Shown: positions 17,367 through 27,384, numbered from the stretch's first letter. The stretch: DNA of 64,000 bases from Candidatus Nitrosocaldus schleperae (GCA_013538805.1 JABXGR010000002.1:124001-188000), one strand, 5' to 3'. The notes: generated from the sequence alone by a model not told the origin. Made by a program: numbers and translations.

Positions 17367-18557
17367 GTGAGGCTATTACGCTTGCTAAGACTCTTTGGTC
17401 CTGCTACCATAGTTAGCGTAGCATATATGGATCCTGGGAACTTTGGGAGCAACATAGCCTCTGGCTCGCTCCATGGATTGGATCTACTATGGGTTGTATG
17501 GATGGCAAGTGCTGTAGCGATGCTGTTACAGTACCTCTCTGGCAAGCTTGGTATAATGACTGGTAGATCGTTGGTTGACCTAACCCTATCTAGACTCAAC
17601 AGTATACACGCTAGGAGAGCATACTCCATACCCTTGCTTGGAGTGATAATAGCAACTGATATGGCTGAGTTCCTAGGCATAGCGTTGGGGCTACATCTAC
17701 TCTTTGCAATACCATTGCATGTAGCAGCAGGAGTAGCAGTGCTTGATGTGTTGATACTCCTACTAGCATCTGAGAAGAGAGGTAGGCTTGAACTCTTGAT
17801 AGGCTTGCTTGTCGTTATAATAGGGTTGAGTTATGTTGTGCAACTCTACTTGATTGCTCCAGAACCTAGTGTGGTTCTTGAGAAGAGTGTAAGAATAACG
17901 CTTGATGGGGAGCAGGTGCTCTTGGCAGCAAGCATACTAGGTGCAACTGTGATGCCTCATGCCATCATCCTCCATGGGTATCTTACTGCTGAGAAGTGGA
18001 ATGGGATGAGGGAGAAGGTCAGGAGGCATACAAAGGAGACCATAGTATATCTAGCAGTAGCAGCCATGATAAATGCATCGCTCCAGATAGCAGCATATGG
18101 AGCATTCTACACAAAGGGTATAGAGGTTGTGGATATGGCTGAAGCATACAATACACTCATCCCACTCTATGGCTCACTTGCTGCCTATGCATTTGGTATA
18201 GCACTATTAGCATCTGGCATATCATCATCCCTAGTAAGTGTAGTTACAGGACAGAAGGTAATTGAGAGCATAAGGGGCAAGAGCATAACACAGTGGAAGG
18301 TAAGGTTAGTTGTTAGGATGATCAACATGGTACCATTGCTTATAGCCTTATCCATAGGTATAAAGGCTATAGATGTACTTGTGTACTCACAAGTAGCACT
18401 ATCATTACTTCTACCATTTGTGGTAGTACCACTGGTAGTACTGGTATCAAGGTTGGGTATGGTAAAGAATTATACAATGGTAGCAGGGATAGTTGCAGTC
18501 ATACTCATAATCGTAATAAACATCATGCTAATAACATCTGGGCAGATCATGCACTGA
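17367..18557 (+). CDS. mntH: Nramp-family divalent metal transporter (Mn/Fe)
   Basis: 396 residues, about eleven membrane helices. The metal-binding signatures are DPGN in helix 1 (D22-N25) and MPH in helix 6 (196-198). It imports Mn2+ or Fe2+ with protons. The frame starts with GTG; the ATG two bases earlier is out of frame and stops at once. Upstream lie two tandem palindromes fitting a metal-dependent repressor site. The gene diverges from the ferredoxin fusion gene. Confidence 0.93.
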   Translation: MRLLRLLRLFGPATIVSVAYMDPGNFGSNIASGSLHGLDLLWVVWMASAVAMLLQYLSGKLGIMTGRSLVDLTLSRLNSIHARRAYSIPLLGVIIATDMAEFLGIALGLHLLFAIPLHVAAGVAVLDVLILLLASEKRGRLELLIGLLVVIIGLSYVVQLYLIAPEPSVVLEKSVRITLDGEQVLLAASILGATVMPHAIILHGYLTAEKWNGMREKVRRHTKETIVYLAVAAMINASLQIAAYGAFYTKGIEVVDMAEAYNTLIPLYGSLAAYAFGIALLASGISSSLVSVVTGQKVIESIRGKSITQWKVRLVVRMINMVPLLIALSIGIKAIDVLVYSQVALSLLLPFVVVPLVVLVSRLGMVKNYTMVAGIVAVILIIVINIMLITSGQIMH

Positions 18558-18602
18558 TCATCATATGGATTAACAAGTAATGTTGCGATTATAATGGACA
18601 GA

Positions 18603-18914
18603 TCAGTCTGGGCATGTCTCTTCCCTTAACCTTCTATAGAACTCCTCTATACCCTTTGCTACATTTAGCACATCATCTAACCTGAACCTAGCCTTTGGGA
18701 AGTACCATCTTATACTCACCCTATGCCCTCTCCCATCTGCATCATATATTATGCCCTTATCTGCCTCAACACCATACCTATCATCTATAGAGATCTCAAG
18801 TACAGTAAGATTCCTCTTGGTCTTATCCTCTAGCACAAATACATCATCAACATCATATAGGATAAAGAACTGTCCACTCTTCAGAACATCTCCATTACTA
18901 TTCATAGTAAGCAA
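18603..18914 (-). CDS. Unknown 103-residue protein
   Basis: Not recognised. Acidic alpha/beta protein, with several beta-strand-like segments (GQFFILYDVDDVFVLED, VSIRWYFP) followed by a C-terminal helix (RLDDVLNVAKGIEEFYRRL). Codon use matches neighbours. Tail-to-tail with the Nramp gene and divergent from nadK, sharing a short promoter region. Confidence 0.55.
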   Translation of the reverse strand: MLTMNSNGDVLKSGQFFILYDVDDVFVLEDKTKRNLTVLEISIDDRYGVEADKGIIYDADGRGHRVSIRWYFPKARFRLDDVLNVAKGIEEFYRRLREETCPD

Positions 18915-18980
18915 GAGGTAAGCACAATTCTATATAAGTGTAAGGCATAGTTTTTATCTTCTATTACAGGAAGAGGATAT

Positions 18981-19793
18981 GTGCAGATAAGAAGCGTGTT
19001 GGTAGCAACAAGGTATGGTAGTGCAAGGGCATCAGAAATAGCATCAAGCATAGTAGGTATGATACATGCTAAAGGCTGTAGCATATATACAGTTAACCCA
19101 CTTGAGGTTGATGGTGCAAGAGAAGTTGATGAGAACGCTATAAGGACTCTTGATATAGATCTAGCAGTAGCAGTAGGAGGGGATGGTACAGTACTTAGAA
19201 TTGCTAGGTGGTTATCAAAGCAGGTACCAATACTTGCAATAAAGCTACCTACAAGCAAGGGCATGCTTGCAGAGGTTACTGCAGAGAGGTCTGATATAGA
19301 GCATGCTATACACAGACTATTCTCAAACTCATTCTATATAGAGAGGAGGATGCGCATAATTGCAAGTATAGATGGTAGAGAACTACAGCCAGCACTCAAC
19401 GAGATGCTGATAATAAGGGATAGTCTTACAAGGACACCAACGTACAGGATAAGGCTAATCGATACAGAACTAGCATATAGGATGGATGGGCTGATAGTCT
19501 CAACACCAACTGGCTCAACTGGACACTCACTATCCCTTGGAGGCTCGATAGTGTATGAGGGGTTAGATGCTATGATGATAACCCCAATAGCACCAATAAA
19601 CAGGATGCCAAGCATAGTAATCCCTGTTAGTGATGTGGAGGTTAGGAGCAACATGGATGCAAAGGTGGTCATAGATGGGCAAGTAGTGTATGATGTAAAG
19701 CAGGAGCAAGTGGTAAGTATAGGAAGGTATAAGCATGATGCACTCTTCATAAGGTTTGAGCCTAGAGGGCTCAGACAACTTGCAAACATATAA
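18981..19793 (+). CDS. nadK: NAD kinase
   Basis: 270 residues with the two signature blocks: GGDGTVLR (66-73) and NE (140-141) in ALNEMLIIRD, plus the STPTGSTGHSLSLGG phosphate-binding loop. Makes NADP+ from NAD+ with ATP or polyphosphate. The frame begins with GTG; an ATG two bases upstream is out of frame. Nob1 follows on the same strand after 34 bases. Confidence 0.95.
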   Translation: MQIRSVLVATRYGSARASEIASSIVGMIHAKGCSIYTVNPLEVDGAREVDENAIRTLDIDLAVAVGGDGTVLRIARWLSKQVPILAIKLPTSKGMLAEVTAERSDIEHAIHRLFSNSFYIERRMRIIASIDGRELQPALNEMLIIRDSLTRTPTYRIRLIDTELAYRMDGLIVSTPTGSTGHSLSLGGSIVYEGLDAMMITPIAPINRMPSIVIPVSDVEVRSNMDAKVVIDGQVVYDVKQEQVVSIGRYKHDALFIRFEPRGLRQLANI

Positions 19794-19827
19794 GGTTAGG
19801 ATAACATATACATTGGATAGATAGGTT

Positions 19828-20373
19828 ATGAGCATTGATATTAAAAATAAAGTTGCAGTATTGGATGCAACAGCATTTTATGCTGGCATACCACTATCCT
19901 CATCCTCATCATCCTCCCCTTCATCAATACAGTATTACACTACAACTGCAGTAATAAATGAGGTTAAGCATATAAAGCAGAGTATAGATGCTATCGACCT
20001 TCTAGTAAAGACAGGCAGGCTAAGAGTCGTTGATCCTACTCAAGAGTATATAGAAGAGGTTAGAGCATATGCAAAAGATGTAGGAGAATACGATCTATCT
20101 GATGCAGATATCTCTATAATAGCATTGGCACTGATGATGCACCAACGATCCTCTGAGTATGGGGTTACAATAGTTACTGATGATTATAGCATAGCTAATG
20201 TAGCAATGGTTATAGGATTAAGCATATCCTACACAATTAGTAAGGGCATAAGATATTCTGGTAAGTGGGTTAGATACTGTAAGGTATGTAGAATAACTTA
20301 CAGCGATGCAAGCAAGGTATGCAGGATATGCGGAAACGAACTTAGATCTAGACTTGTGAGTAGGTTGAAGTGA
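19828..20373 (+). CDS. nob1: rRNA maturation endonuclease Nob1
   Basis: 181 residues: a PIN nuclease domain with acidic residues D13, E45, D92/D94 and D118, then a zinc ribbon C151-x2-C154...C165-x2-C168. Nob1 cleaves the 3' end of pre-16S rRNA. A run of seven Ser plus Pro-Ser-Ser (24-33) lies in the loop after the first strand, encoded by TCC/TCA triplets. It appears co-transcribed with nadK. Unlike the PIN protein at 13481, its catalytic set is complete. Confidence 0.93.
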   Translation: MSIDIKNKVAVLDATAFYAGIPLSSSSSSSPSSIQYYTTTAVINEVKHIKQSIDAIDLLVKTGRLRVVDPTQEYIEEVRAYAKDVGEYDLSDADISIIALALMMHQRSSEYGVTIVTDDYSIANVAMVIGLSISYTISKGIRYSGKWVRYCKVCRITYSDASKVCRICGNELRSRLVSRLK

Positions 20374-20436
20374 AGTAGGGAAGGAAGGAATAAGAAGAAG
20401 AACTATGATTTACAGTTAATATAGCAAGGATACACT

Positions 20437-21177
20437 TCATCCATCTTCCTTATCCATATCCATATCCATAACATTGGTATAATCATCAAGCAGATGATAT
20501 CCTGTAGACTTGCTACTCTCAGCATCAAGAGCATATCTTATCTTCCTTGCTTTGGCATACCCTATGCCCTCAACCCTTGCTAGATCTGTAATAGAAGCAT
20601 TGAATATGTTTATTGGAGACCCAAACCTCTCAAGCAGTCTTGATGCTAATCTACCCCCTATCCCTGGAAGAGATGCAACTATGTTTAACTGTTGTTCTCT
20701 TAGCAATCCATCCTTGCTCTTCCTTATCCTCTTAATCAAAGGCTCCCTATACGCATCATCCTTGCTACTACAATGCTTTGCCAATGCAAGTATGGCAAGT
20801 GCTGTATGCAAATAGGATGGGGTGTATACAACTGGTACTCTATACTCAACTGCTAACGATGCTAAAGCACCATATAGTACATTTGGCTTATCAATACCTG
20901 CTATATCTTCAGATGAACCCTCAACTATAACTACAGATCTTGAATAGTGCTTTAGCATCTCATCCACCTGTATGAACAGCCTAGCATCATATATGGAGTT
21001 GATGAGGTCATCAACACTCTTACGCTCGATACAGCAGTCCCCATACACTACATAATCGCCAACATCCAATAACGCATACTCAACATCAGCACCAAGCTCC
21101 TTAAGTGCATCTGGCACCTTGCTCCTCTTCTCCCTCTCATCAACTACTACCCTTAATCTTGCCTTCTTACTACCCAT
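20437..21177 (-). CDS. xpf: XPF/ERCC4-type structure-specific nuclease with helix-hairpin-helix
   Basis: About 246 residues. The ERCC4 nuclease core is explicit: VVVDEREKRS, GDYVVYGDCCIERKSVDD (the GD-Xn-ERK-X3-D motif). A C-terminal (HhH)2 domain follows (IVASLPGIGGRLASRLLERF and LARVEGIGYAKARKI). No helicase domain, so this is the short crenarchaeal/thaumarchaeal form that needs PCNA. GGAGG lies 9 bases before the chosen ATG; an ATG three codons earlier abuts that site. The C-terminus (DMDMDKEDG) has no obvious PCNA box. Confidence 0.9.
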   Translation of the reverse strand: MGSKKARLRVVVDEREKRSKVPDALKELGADVEYALLDVGDYVVYGDCCIERKSVDDLINSIYDARLFIQVDEMLKHYSRSVVIVEGSSEDIAGIDKPNVLYGALASLAVEYRVPVVYTPSYLHTALAILALAKHCSSKDDAYREPLIKRIRKSKDGLLREQQLNIVASLPGIGGRLASRLLERFGSPINIFNASITDLARVEGIGYAKARKIRYALDAESSKSTGYHLLDDYTNVMDMDMDKEDG

Positions 21178-21240
21178 CTCCCACATCCTCCTGCATTGAT
21201 CATTTCTATGCTATGCTATATTATTACATTATAAGCAGAT

Positions 21241-22368
21241 TTATAATGGATCAAGCCTTCCAAGCCTCTCCTTAATAAGTTGGAGGATGCTTCTTATCAG
21301 CCCCTCCTCATCCATCTCCAATGCTATCGATGCTGCTGTGGGATGTCCACCTCCAGCACTGCTGATCCTTGCAAGTATATCAGTGCCTAGATGGAGTCTG
21401 GTTCTTGCATAGAAACTCTGTGTTGATCTTAGGCTTGCCTTTGCTATAGAACCTTCGCTACTAACAACTATCGATAGATCTGCTCCAAGGTCAATGAGTG
21501 CCTTGGCTGCAGATGCATGATGGGAACCAACCTTGGATACTGCTATTATAATGAGGGATTGGTTACTGTTACTGTTACTATTACTGTTACTATCAACACC
21601 TACTGCATTACCAACCTTAACCCTGTATAATCTACACCTCTGCGCTGCCTTCAACCTTGCAACCCTCTCAGAGTAATCCCTTTCTACTGCTATTATGCTC
21701 CTGCACTCCTCAAGTGATGTAAACCTGCAGATATCTGCTACCATGGATATAGTACTGCACCTTGCTATTGCGAGGTTCTGTGTATCTGTTAGCACCCCTA
21801 AGAGTAATGCCGTAGCAACATCCCTGCTCAACCTCCTCCTCATCTCCTTGAATAGCCTATAGACCATCTCACATGCTGAGGAGGCATTAACATCAACACG
21901 CATCTCATCAATACCTAGCATAGATGCCTCTACTGCTATAGGATGGTGATCTATCACAACCTTCCTAGCCTTGCTCCTTGCTACTCCCTCAGATATACCT
22001 GCTAGCATAACAGGGTTGTTTGTATCAACTATAAGTATAAGATCATCCTTATCATATTGGTTCAATACATCAACAATATACTCTACATCCCTTTCACTAA
22101 TAATGCTACCACTATTTACATCATTGCCATTAGCACCACTACCATCCCTCACCTCATCTATAATTAGAGGTGTTACATCCAATGGGATGTGTTGCATAAC
22201 CTTGGTTGCTATAGCATTCAATCCTGCTGGGAATACAATAGTGATATCCCTAGCATGCCTCTTGAATAGCGATGAGAGAGCATAGGCTGAGCAGTATGCA
22301 TCAACATCAGCAAGCCTATGTGTAATTATACATAGATGTCTTATCCTCTTCCCCATCATCATAATCAA
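21241..22368 (-). CDS. DHH-family phosphoesterase (RecJ/NrnA-like)
   Basis: 375 residues. N-terminal DHH domain with HRLADVDAYCSAYAL and VIDHHP motifs (metal binding) and a C-terminal DHHA1 domain with SAGGGHPTAASI. Members degrade nanoRNA, pAp or single-stranded DNA; which one cannot be told. An Asn/Ser tract (SNSNSNSNQS) encoded by TTACTG-like triplets lies between the domains. It is downstream of the prefoldin gene after a 206-base spacer with TGT/TGC repeats. Confidence 0.88.
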   Translation of the reverse strand: MIMMMGKRIRHLCIITHRLADVDAYCSAYALSSLFKRHARDITIVFPAGLNAIATKVMQHIPLDVTPLIIDEVRDGSGANGNDVNSGSIISERDVEYIVDVLNQYDKDDLILIVDTNNPVMLAGISEGVARSKARKVVIDHHPIAVEASMLGIDEMRVDVNASSACEMVYRLFKEMRRRLSRDVATALLLGVLTDTQNLAIARCSTISMVADICRFTSLEECRSIIAVERDYSERVARLKAAQRCRLYRVKVGNAVGVDSNSNSNSNSNQSLIIIAVSKVGSHHASAAKALIDLGADLSIVVSSEGSIAKASLRSTQSFYARTRLHLGTDILARISSAGGGHPTAASIALEMDEEGLIRSILQLIKERLGRLDPL

Positions 22369-22574
22369 ATCAGCCTATTGCAGTAATACGTATGATCATA
22401 CTTACCTTATAAACTAATAATATGTGCAATATGTTGTAATCCCTAGCAAATGACAGATATAGATTGCTATTATTATTGTTGTTGCTGCTGTTGTCTTGCT
22501 ATTCTTACTATCATTGCTGGTTAACAGTTGGTATTTCATTAATTCCTTCATTACTCATTTATTTATTTATTCAT

Positions 22575-22946
22575 TCATTCAGCCCTAGCACCAGTACTCT
22601 GCCCTCTTATCATCTCATCTATCCTGCTCTGCACATCCTTAAGGTTCTCCTTCAATCTGTTCTCCTGCTTGCTGAGTACCATTATCCTAGTGCTGAGCAG
22701 TTCCTTCTTCTCCTCCAACTCTTTGAGTAGATCATCCCTCTTGCCCTTTATCAGTACTGGTCCAGCACTCTTGTATACAGCATCATCAACTCCAACCTTC
22801 TTCAACTCCTCTATTGCCTTATCTATCTCAACAGACTCTATCTCTAACTGCTGTTTCTGCATCAGTATAGCCTGTAGGTTCTGCTGTAGTTGGTTCAACC
22901 TTGCAAGTTGCTCCCTCAACCATGGTGGTAGTTCTTGCTCGCTCAT
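22575..22946 (-). CDS. pfdB: Prefoldin beta subunit
   Basis: 123 residues from the internal ATG giving MSEQELPPWL; the open frame extends 11 codons further with a Cys/Phe-rich sequence not typical of the family. Two long heptad helices flank the short beta hairpin region (AVYKSAGPVLIKG). With prefoldin alpha it forms the jellyfish-shaped hexamer that hands unfolded proteins to the thermosome. Last gene of the exosome superoperon, as in other archaea. Confidence 0.92.
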   Translation of the reverse strand: MSEQELPPWLREQLARLNQLQQNLQAILMQKQQLEIESVEIDKAIEELKKVGVDDAVYKSAGPVLIKGKRDDLLKELEEKKELLSTRIMVLSKQENRLKENLKDVQSRIDEMIRGQSTGARAE

Positions 22947-23015
22947 GCTAGAGCATACACAGAACTGAAATAAATTCATATAGGATTGAACCTATGCTAA
23001 CGCTCCTAAAATAAA

Positions 23016-23366
23016 CTACTTGGTAACTATCAATGATCTGTATGCAGCATCTATAAACCTTAGGTATGAGTTTAGCACAGCTCTGATAGTTGATACATCA
23101 TTTGCATATATAGTAACCCTAATTCTTGAATCCTCAAACACTATACTAGACTCAAAGCCCTCATCTCTACCCTTACCGCTTGCCCTACATTCAGGTTCAA
23201 GTGCAACATAGATGGATCTTATTAAACTACTGCTACCACTATTGCTATTACTGCTGTTGCTACTACTGCTACTGTTGCTACTAACGCTGTTGCTACCAGC
23301 CCCTCTCTCCATCTCACTCCCCAAATACTCCTCTACCTCTATTGTAGCATTAATGCTAGAGATCAT
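23016..23366 (-). CDS. pcc1: KEOPS subunit Pcc1-like protein with Ser/Asn insertion
   Basis: 116 residues. The end of the protein (RVTIYANDVSTIRAVLNSYLRFIDAAYRSL) is the typical Pcc1/CTAG helix that dimerises in the KEOPS complex for t6A tRNA modification. A Ser/Asn run of about 25 residues is inserted between the first strand and the YVALEPECR strand. GGAGG sits 5 bases before the chosen ATG, which overlaps the L37Ae stop by 11 bases; an earlier ATG exists five codons upstream. Confidence 0.85.
   Translation of the reverse strand: MISSINATIEVEEYLGSEMERGAGSNSVSSNSSSSSNSSNSNSGSSSLIRSIYVALEPECRASGKGRDEGFESSIVFEDSRIRVTIYANDVSTIRAVLNSYLRFIDAAYRSLIVTK
23227..23296. repeat. Triplet repeat coding Ser/Asn run in Pcc1
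   Basis: About 70 bases of CTA/CTG/TTG/TTA-type triplets (AGC/AGT/AAC codons on the minus strand) inside the pcc1 gene, the longest such tract in the window. Confidence 0.85.
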
Positions 23367-23571
23367 ATGCTCCTCCAGCAACCTTATAGTTACACTTGTC
23401 GCACTTCCATATTCCTATTGCTTCACGCTTGAACCTCATCGAGCCACACATTGGACAGTTACGCCTCTTCTTTAGCATCAAGTAGATCTTGGTATATCTC
23501 CTCCTTAATGTAGCACCATACTTTGCACCTAAACCCTTTAAACTCTCGCTCTTTGCCTTCATACCACTCAC
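23356..23571 (-). CDS. rpl37ae: 50S ribosomal protein L37Ae (eL43)
   Basis: 71 residues, short basic zinc-ribbon protein with C-P-M-C and C-D-K-C pairs (about residues 39-60), the eL43 family. It lies between rrp42 and pcc1 as in the conserved archaeal exosome superoperon, with a 42-base gap upstream and a short overlap downstream. Confidence 0.95.
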   Translation of the reverse strand: MSGMKAKSESLKGLGAKYGATLRRRYTKIYLMLKKRRNCPMCGSMRFKREAIGIWKCDKCNYKVAGGAYDL

Positions 23572-23613
23572 TCTAGTATAGCCATACTTATATTATTTGC
23601 CCTATTCATTCAT

Positions 23614-24435
23614 TCATTCTCTTGCAGCAAGATTACTTATCTTCTCCCTTCTCTCCTTCCCTATACTTATTGCTATGTTTGCTATTTCAGTCAACTGCTC
23701 TGGTGAGAATGTGCCACTACCTCCCTTCTGGATTGCGCATATCCTTCCATGCTCATCTGTAGCCATTGTTATCCTAGCATCCATGCATGCCTCTTCCTCA
23801 GCTGTTGGGTCAACTATTATGCTATCCCCTATCTTTGCCATGGTAACAGATATTGGTATGGTGTTTATTGGTAGAGGTATGGTCTCTTCGCTCTTAACTA
23901 GCATCTCATTCTGCACATCATACTTTGGTATCCTTGCTGTTAGGAGTGCTGCTACTACAGCATATGATGTTGCATCGAATAGGTTACCATCTGAGTTGAG
24001 TACGCTAACATCAGCAAATACAGCATAGACCTTCTTCCCACTTATAATCACTAGTTTGTCCAATGCTATCATCTCTGACTCCCTTATCCCTCTATCAACA
24101 ACTCTAGCAAGTTCTATTGCATCCTCATCTGGAGGTCCTGGCTCTGCATATGGCGATGCCAATGGTAGAACCTCTGCATTGCATATGAACAGCCCTTTAT
24201 CTGGCATATCTGGGAAGGGCTCATCAACCTCAACCTTTATGCCTGCTATAACCTGTGTATTGCCAAGAGAGACTAGTGCGGAGCCGTTAGCCTTCTTTAT
24301 CAACCCAACATCTATCCTCAACTCCCTGTAATCCCTCAGCCCTCTCCCATCTAGCCTCTTGTTCATTGCAAGAAGTTCGCTCATCTGTGCCCTCCTTAGT
24401 TGCTCTACTATGGTAGTAGTCTTCTTCACACTCAT
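23614..24435 (-). CDS. rrp42: Exosome complex protein Rrp42
   Basis: 273 residues, RNase PH fold. Starts with RLDGRGLRDYRELRIDVG and retains the FPDMPDKGLF and EPGPPDEDAIELARVVDRG blocks of Rrp42. It alternates with Rrp41 in the hexameric ring; the catalytic residues are contributed by Rrp41. Located directly after rrp41. Confidence 0.96.
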   Translation of the reverse strand: MSVKKTTTIVEQLRRAQMSELLAMNKRLDGRGLRDYRELRIDVGLIKKANGSALVSLGNTQVIAGIKVEVDEPFPDMPDKGLFICNAEVLPLASPYAEPGPPDEDAIELARVVDRGIRESEMIALDKLVIISGKKVYAVFADVSVLNSDGNLFDATSYAVVAALLTARIPKYDVQNEMLVKSEETIPLPINTIPISVTMAKIGDSIIVDPTAEEEACMDARITMATDEHGRICAIQKGGSGTFSPEQLTEIANIAISIGKERREKISNLAARE

Positions 24436-24498
24436 GTTACTCTACAACCTCCTCTTCTTCCTCCCATCAAACTACCAGCATCACCCATTCTCCTGCAC

Positions 24499-25236
24499 CT
24501 ACTCTTCCTCATCTTCTCCTCCCTTATCTGCTGTACTGAAGTACTTCTTCATCAACGCTTCCCTCTGCATGTTGTATACCTGCATGCATCCACTTATGGC
24601 TAAGTTAAGGCACTCTCTATACTCATCTGCTGTCAACTTGCCATCCAACTGGAGTAGTGAGATCTGCTTTAGGTTTGGTAGATATGCTACTGGCATATCT
24701 GCTTCGCCCATCTTATCCTCCTCATCATTTATATCTAGCACTATCCTTCCTCCAACCTTGCCAGCAGCACATGCAGCAACAAGGTCACGCATGTTTATGC
24801 CAGCATCAGCAAGCGCTACAGATGCAGCAGTTATACCAGCACACCTCGATCCTCCATCTGACTGGAGCACTTCTATGAACACATCTATAACAGTTCTAGG
24901 ATAATCCTCAAGGATCAGTGCTGGCTCTAATGCCTCTCTAGTTATCTTTGATATCTCTATCTCCCTCCTCGATGGCGCAGGGTTCTTCCTCTCCTCAACT
25001 GAGAATGGGAGCATATGATACCTGCACCTCAGCACACTTCGATCTGGAAGTGCCATATGCTTTGGATGCACCTCCTTGGGCCCATATACAGCAACAACTA
25101 TCTTGTTCTTTCCAAACTCTATGTATGATGAGCCATCTGCATTCTTGAGAACTCCAACCTCTATCTTCACTGGCCTTAACTCATTCCATCTCCTCCCATC
25201 TATCCTTATACCCTCTTCACTCATCAACCTACTCAT
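24499..25236 (-). CDS. rrp41: Exosome complex exonuclease Rrp41
   Basis: 245 residues, RNase PH fold, catalytic subunit of the archaeal exosome. [18 protein letters not shown] start, [25 protein letters not shown]-binding loop, and [14 protein letters not shown] phosphate loop; Asp of the active site in [21 protein letters not shown]. Acidic tail. Its ATG overlaps the rrp4 stop by four bases. Confidence 0.97.
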   Translation of the reverse strand: MSRLMSEEGIRIDGRRWNELRPVKIEVGVLKNADGSSYIEFGKNKIVVAVYGPKEVHPKHMALPDRSVLRCRYHMLPFSVEERKNPAPSRREIEISKITREALEPALILEDYPRTVIDVFIEVLQSDGGSRCAGITAASVALADAGINMRDLVAACAAGKVGGRIVLDINDEEDKMGEADMPVAYLPNLKQISLLQLDGKLTADEYRECLNLAISGCMQVYNMQREALMKKYFSTADKGGEDEEE

Positions 25237-25919
25237 CTTCCTACTTGCACCCCATGAAGCATCTCTTTGACCCTCTCTGTTAAGTTTGCTGTATGTGCAC
25301 CTTCCTCAATCATCCTTATAGCCTTAACTGCTACATGCATTGCATCCTTGTTTGTTCCTGTAACTATAAGTACACCATTCTGTCCAACCAGTATCCTGCA
25401 CCTTGTCAACTGCTCTATCATCTGTATCATTGAACCCCTCTTACCTATAAGCCTTGGCACCTTGGTTGGGCTTATCTTCACTATCTCCCCTTCGCTTATC
25501 TTGCCTAGATCCTTATCTGCAACTGTAAGCAATGGGTCTCTAGTCCTATCAAAGTTGAGTATCCTGCATGCTATAACATCACCTATATTGAACCTCTTCG
25601 TTAGATCATCCCTGCCTGGTGAGAACTCCTTCCCAAATACATCCTGTGCTGGGAGATGGCCCAGGAAGCATGAGTTTATATCAACCTCCCATGCAAGTGC
25701 TGAGTAGTCTATTATCTTACCTATCACAAGATCACCAACCCTTGGTATGTATATGCCAGATAGCGGGATGACCTTGACACCATTCTGGCTGATCTCAACT
25801 ATCCCTATCCTTGTAGAATGGAGCCTATCCCCTACCTTTATAACGTTTGCTAATGGCTTAAGATGAGGGTTGCCCTCAACTATCAGATCTCCTGGAAGCA
25901 CATACCTCTTTGCTATCAT
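25233..25919 (-). CDS. rrp4: Exosome complex RNA-binding protein Rrp4
   Basis: 228 residues: N-terminal domain ([11 protein letters not shown]), S1 domain (about 60-140) and KH domain with the GKRG loop ([20 protein letters not shown]). Forms the cap that feeds RNA into the Rrp41/42 ring. Overlaps both neighbours by four bases, indicating tight translational coupling with SBDS and rrp41. Confidence 0.96.
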   Translation of the reverse strand: MIAKRYVLPGDLIVEGNPHLKPLANVIKVGDRLHSTRIGIVEISQNGVKVIPLSGIYIPRVGDLVIGKIIDYSALAWEVDINSCFLGHLPAQDVFGKEFSPGRDDLTKRFNIGDVIACRILNFDRTRDPLLTVADKDLGKISEGEIVKISPTKVPRLIGKRGSMIQMIEQLTRCRILVGQNGVLIVTGTNKDAMHVAVKAIRMIEEGAHTANLTERVKEMLHGVQVGR

Positions 25920-26605
25920 CTCATCATCACCGCCTGTGCTGTACCCTTTGTTATCGCTGCTAGCCTATCCATCATATTCGCCTGTATTGCAGCAGGTATC
26001 TCTATTATAACCTTTAGAGAACCATCTGCCTGCCACTCCTCCTTGATTATCTCACCCATACCCTTTATCACACTGTATGATTGTGCAGCGTACTGTGCTG
26101 GCACTATAAGAGTAAACTTTAGCCTCTCAGACTTCATTGGGAGTACACTCCTTAGAGCATCAACAATACTCTTAACCTGATCCTCAGCCTTCTTGAATGG
26201 GTCTATTGAGACCTTGCACTCCTCCATAGCCTGCTCTATCCTTAATGGTGGATGGGGTAGATGGGTCTTTGGATCAACGTATGATCTGGTTATTATATTT
26301 ATTATCTGCTTCCTCTTCTCCTCCACAAGCCTCCTCCTCTGCTCACTTGTAAGGTTGAGTTCACCCTTCTCAAGTATGATCCTTGCAACATCTATAGTGT
26401 TGGAGGTTCTAAAGTACTTCTCCAACTTCTCCCTTGATGCTCTATTACCCTTGCTAGAGTCAGTGTATATCTCATCACTTGCAAGTATGTTTGATACATC
26501 AGTCCTCTTGCCCATCTTGTACTCTAGTGCTGGATCTGGCTTGACCAGTATCTCAAACTTCTCTCCATCTATAATGAGCCTAACTACGCTTAATCTATCT
26601 GCCAT
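25916..26605 (-). CDS. sbds: Ribosome maturation protein SBDS (Sdo1 homologue)
   Basis: 229 residues in the three-domain SBDS layout, with the conserved [16 protein letters not shown] block in domain I and [17 protein letters not shown] in domain II. With aIF6 (encoded at 5652) it acts in late 50S maturation. First gene of the exosome superoperon; a TATA-like box lies 25-40 bases upstream. Confidence 0.95.
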   Translation of the reverse strand: MADRLSVVRLIIDGEKFEILVKPDPALEYKMGKRTDVSNILASDEIYTDSSKGNRASREKLEKYFRTSNTIDVARIILEKGELNLTSEQRRRLVEEKRKQIINIITRSYVDPKTHLPHPPLRIEQAMEECKVSIDPFKKAEDQVKSIVDALRSVLPMKSERLKFTLIVPAQYAAQSYSVIKGMGEIIKEEWQADGSLKVIIEIPAAIQANMMDRLAAITKGTAQAVMMR

Positions 26606-26627
26606 AGTTTAAATCTTATTGCACACC

Positions 26628-26700
26628 TATATTAATATACAAACCATACGTATAGTGTTTGATCTCTTCTAACGGTAGATTTTTAAATGGTTCCCTAGAT
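26628..26700. promoter_or_regulatory. Divergent promoters of the exosome and rpo3 operons
   Basis: On the minus strand GTATATTAATATAGG (26629-26643) precedes SBDS by about 25-38 bases. On the plus strand GATTTTTAAATGG (26685-26697) precedes the rpo3 ATG by about 25 bases. Both look like archaeal BRE/TATA elements. Confidence 0.45.
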
Positions 26701-26721
26701 TGCAGAAGAGAAGAGGTTAGT

Positions 26722-27384
26722 ATGATAGAGGTGATTGAGCATTCAGAGCATAGGATAGCGGTTAGGTTCATAGGCTACCCTATCCAGTATCTCAACTCCT
26801 TGAGGAGGATTGCAATGGTAGAGGTACCAATAATGGCAATAGATGATGTTGTTATATATGAGAACTCATCTGTTATGCATGATGAGATACTTGCACATAG
26901 GCTAGGGCTTATACCATTATCTACACCCCTACACAGGTTTGTTATGCAGGAGGAGTGTGAGTGTAAGAGTCCTTTAGGATGTCCAAAGTGTAGAGTGTTG
27001 CTCTACCTTGATGTTACTGCAGATGAGAGGGGTAGAACTGTACTATCTTCAGATCTTGTATCTGAGGATGAGTCTGTCAAGCCTATAAGCGAGAATATAC
27101 CAATAGTAACACTTGCAAAGGGGCAGAGTATAAGGCTTGAGGCATATGCAAGGCTAGGTATAGGGAAGATGCATGCTAAATGGCAGCCTACAACCATATC
27201 TGTTGTGAAGGAGGTTGATAGCAGTAGGGATGATTACATACTCGAGTTGGAGTCTATAGGCTCATTACATGCAAGGGATATACTACTTGAGGCTATAAAC
27301 ATATTAGAGAATAAGATAACCAGGATTGGTGATAGCATAGGAGGGTTGAGGGCATATGCAGATGCAAAACCCAGTATTGGTTGA
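26722..27384 (+). CDS. rpo3: RNA polymerase subunit D (Rpo3)
   Basis: 220 residues from the ATG preceded by GAGGTTAGT; an in-frame extension of 21 codons exists upstream but lies over the promoter. Homologous to Rpb3/alpha. The insertion domain carries four Cys (C-x-C-x5-C-x2-C in CECKSPLGCPKC), comparable with the zinc loop of Rpb3 or the Fe-S site of other archaeal D subunits. It heads the conserved rpo3-L18e-L13-S9 operon and overlaps L18e by 29 bases. Confidence 0.95.
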   Translation: MIEVIEHSEHRIAVRFIGYPIQYLNSLRRIAMVEVPIMAIDDVVIYENSSVMHDEILAHRLGLIPLSTPLHRFVMQEECECKSPLGCPKCRVLLYLDVTADERGRTVLSSDLVSEDESVKPISENIPIVTLAKGQSIRLEAYARLGIGKMHAKWQPTTISVVKEVDSSRDDYILELESIGSLHARDILLEAINILENKITRIGDSIGGLRAYADAKPSIG

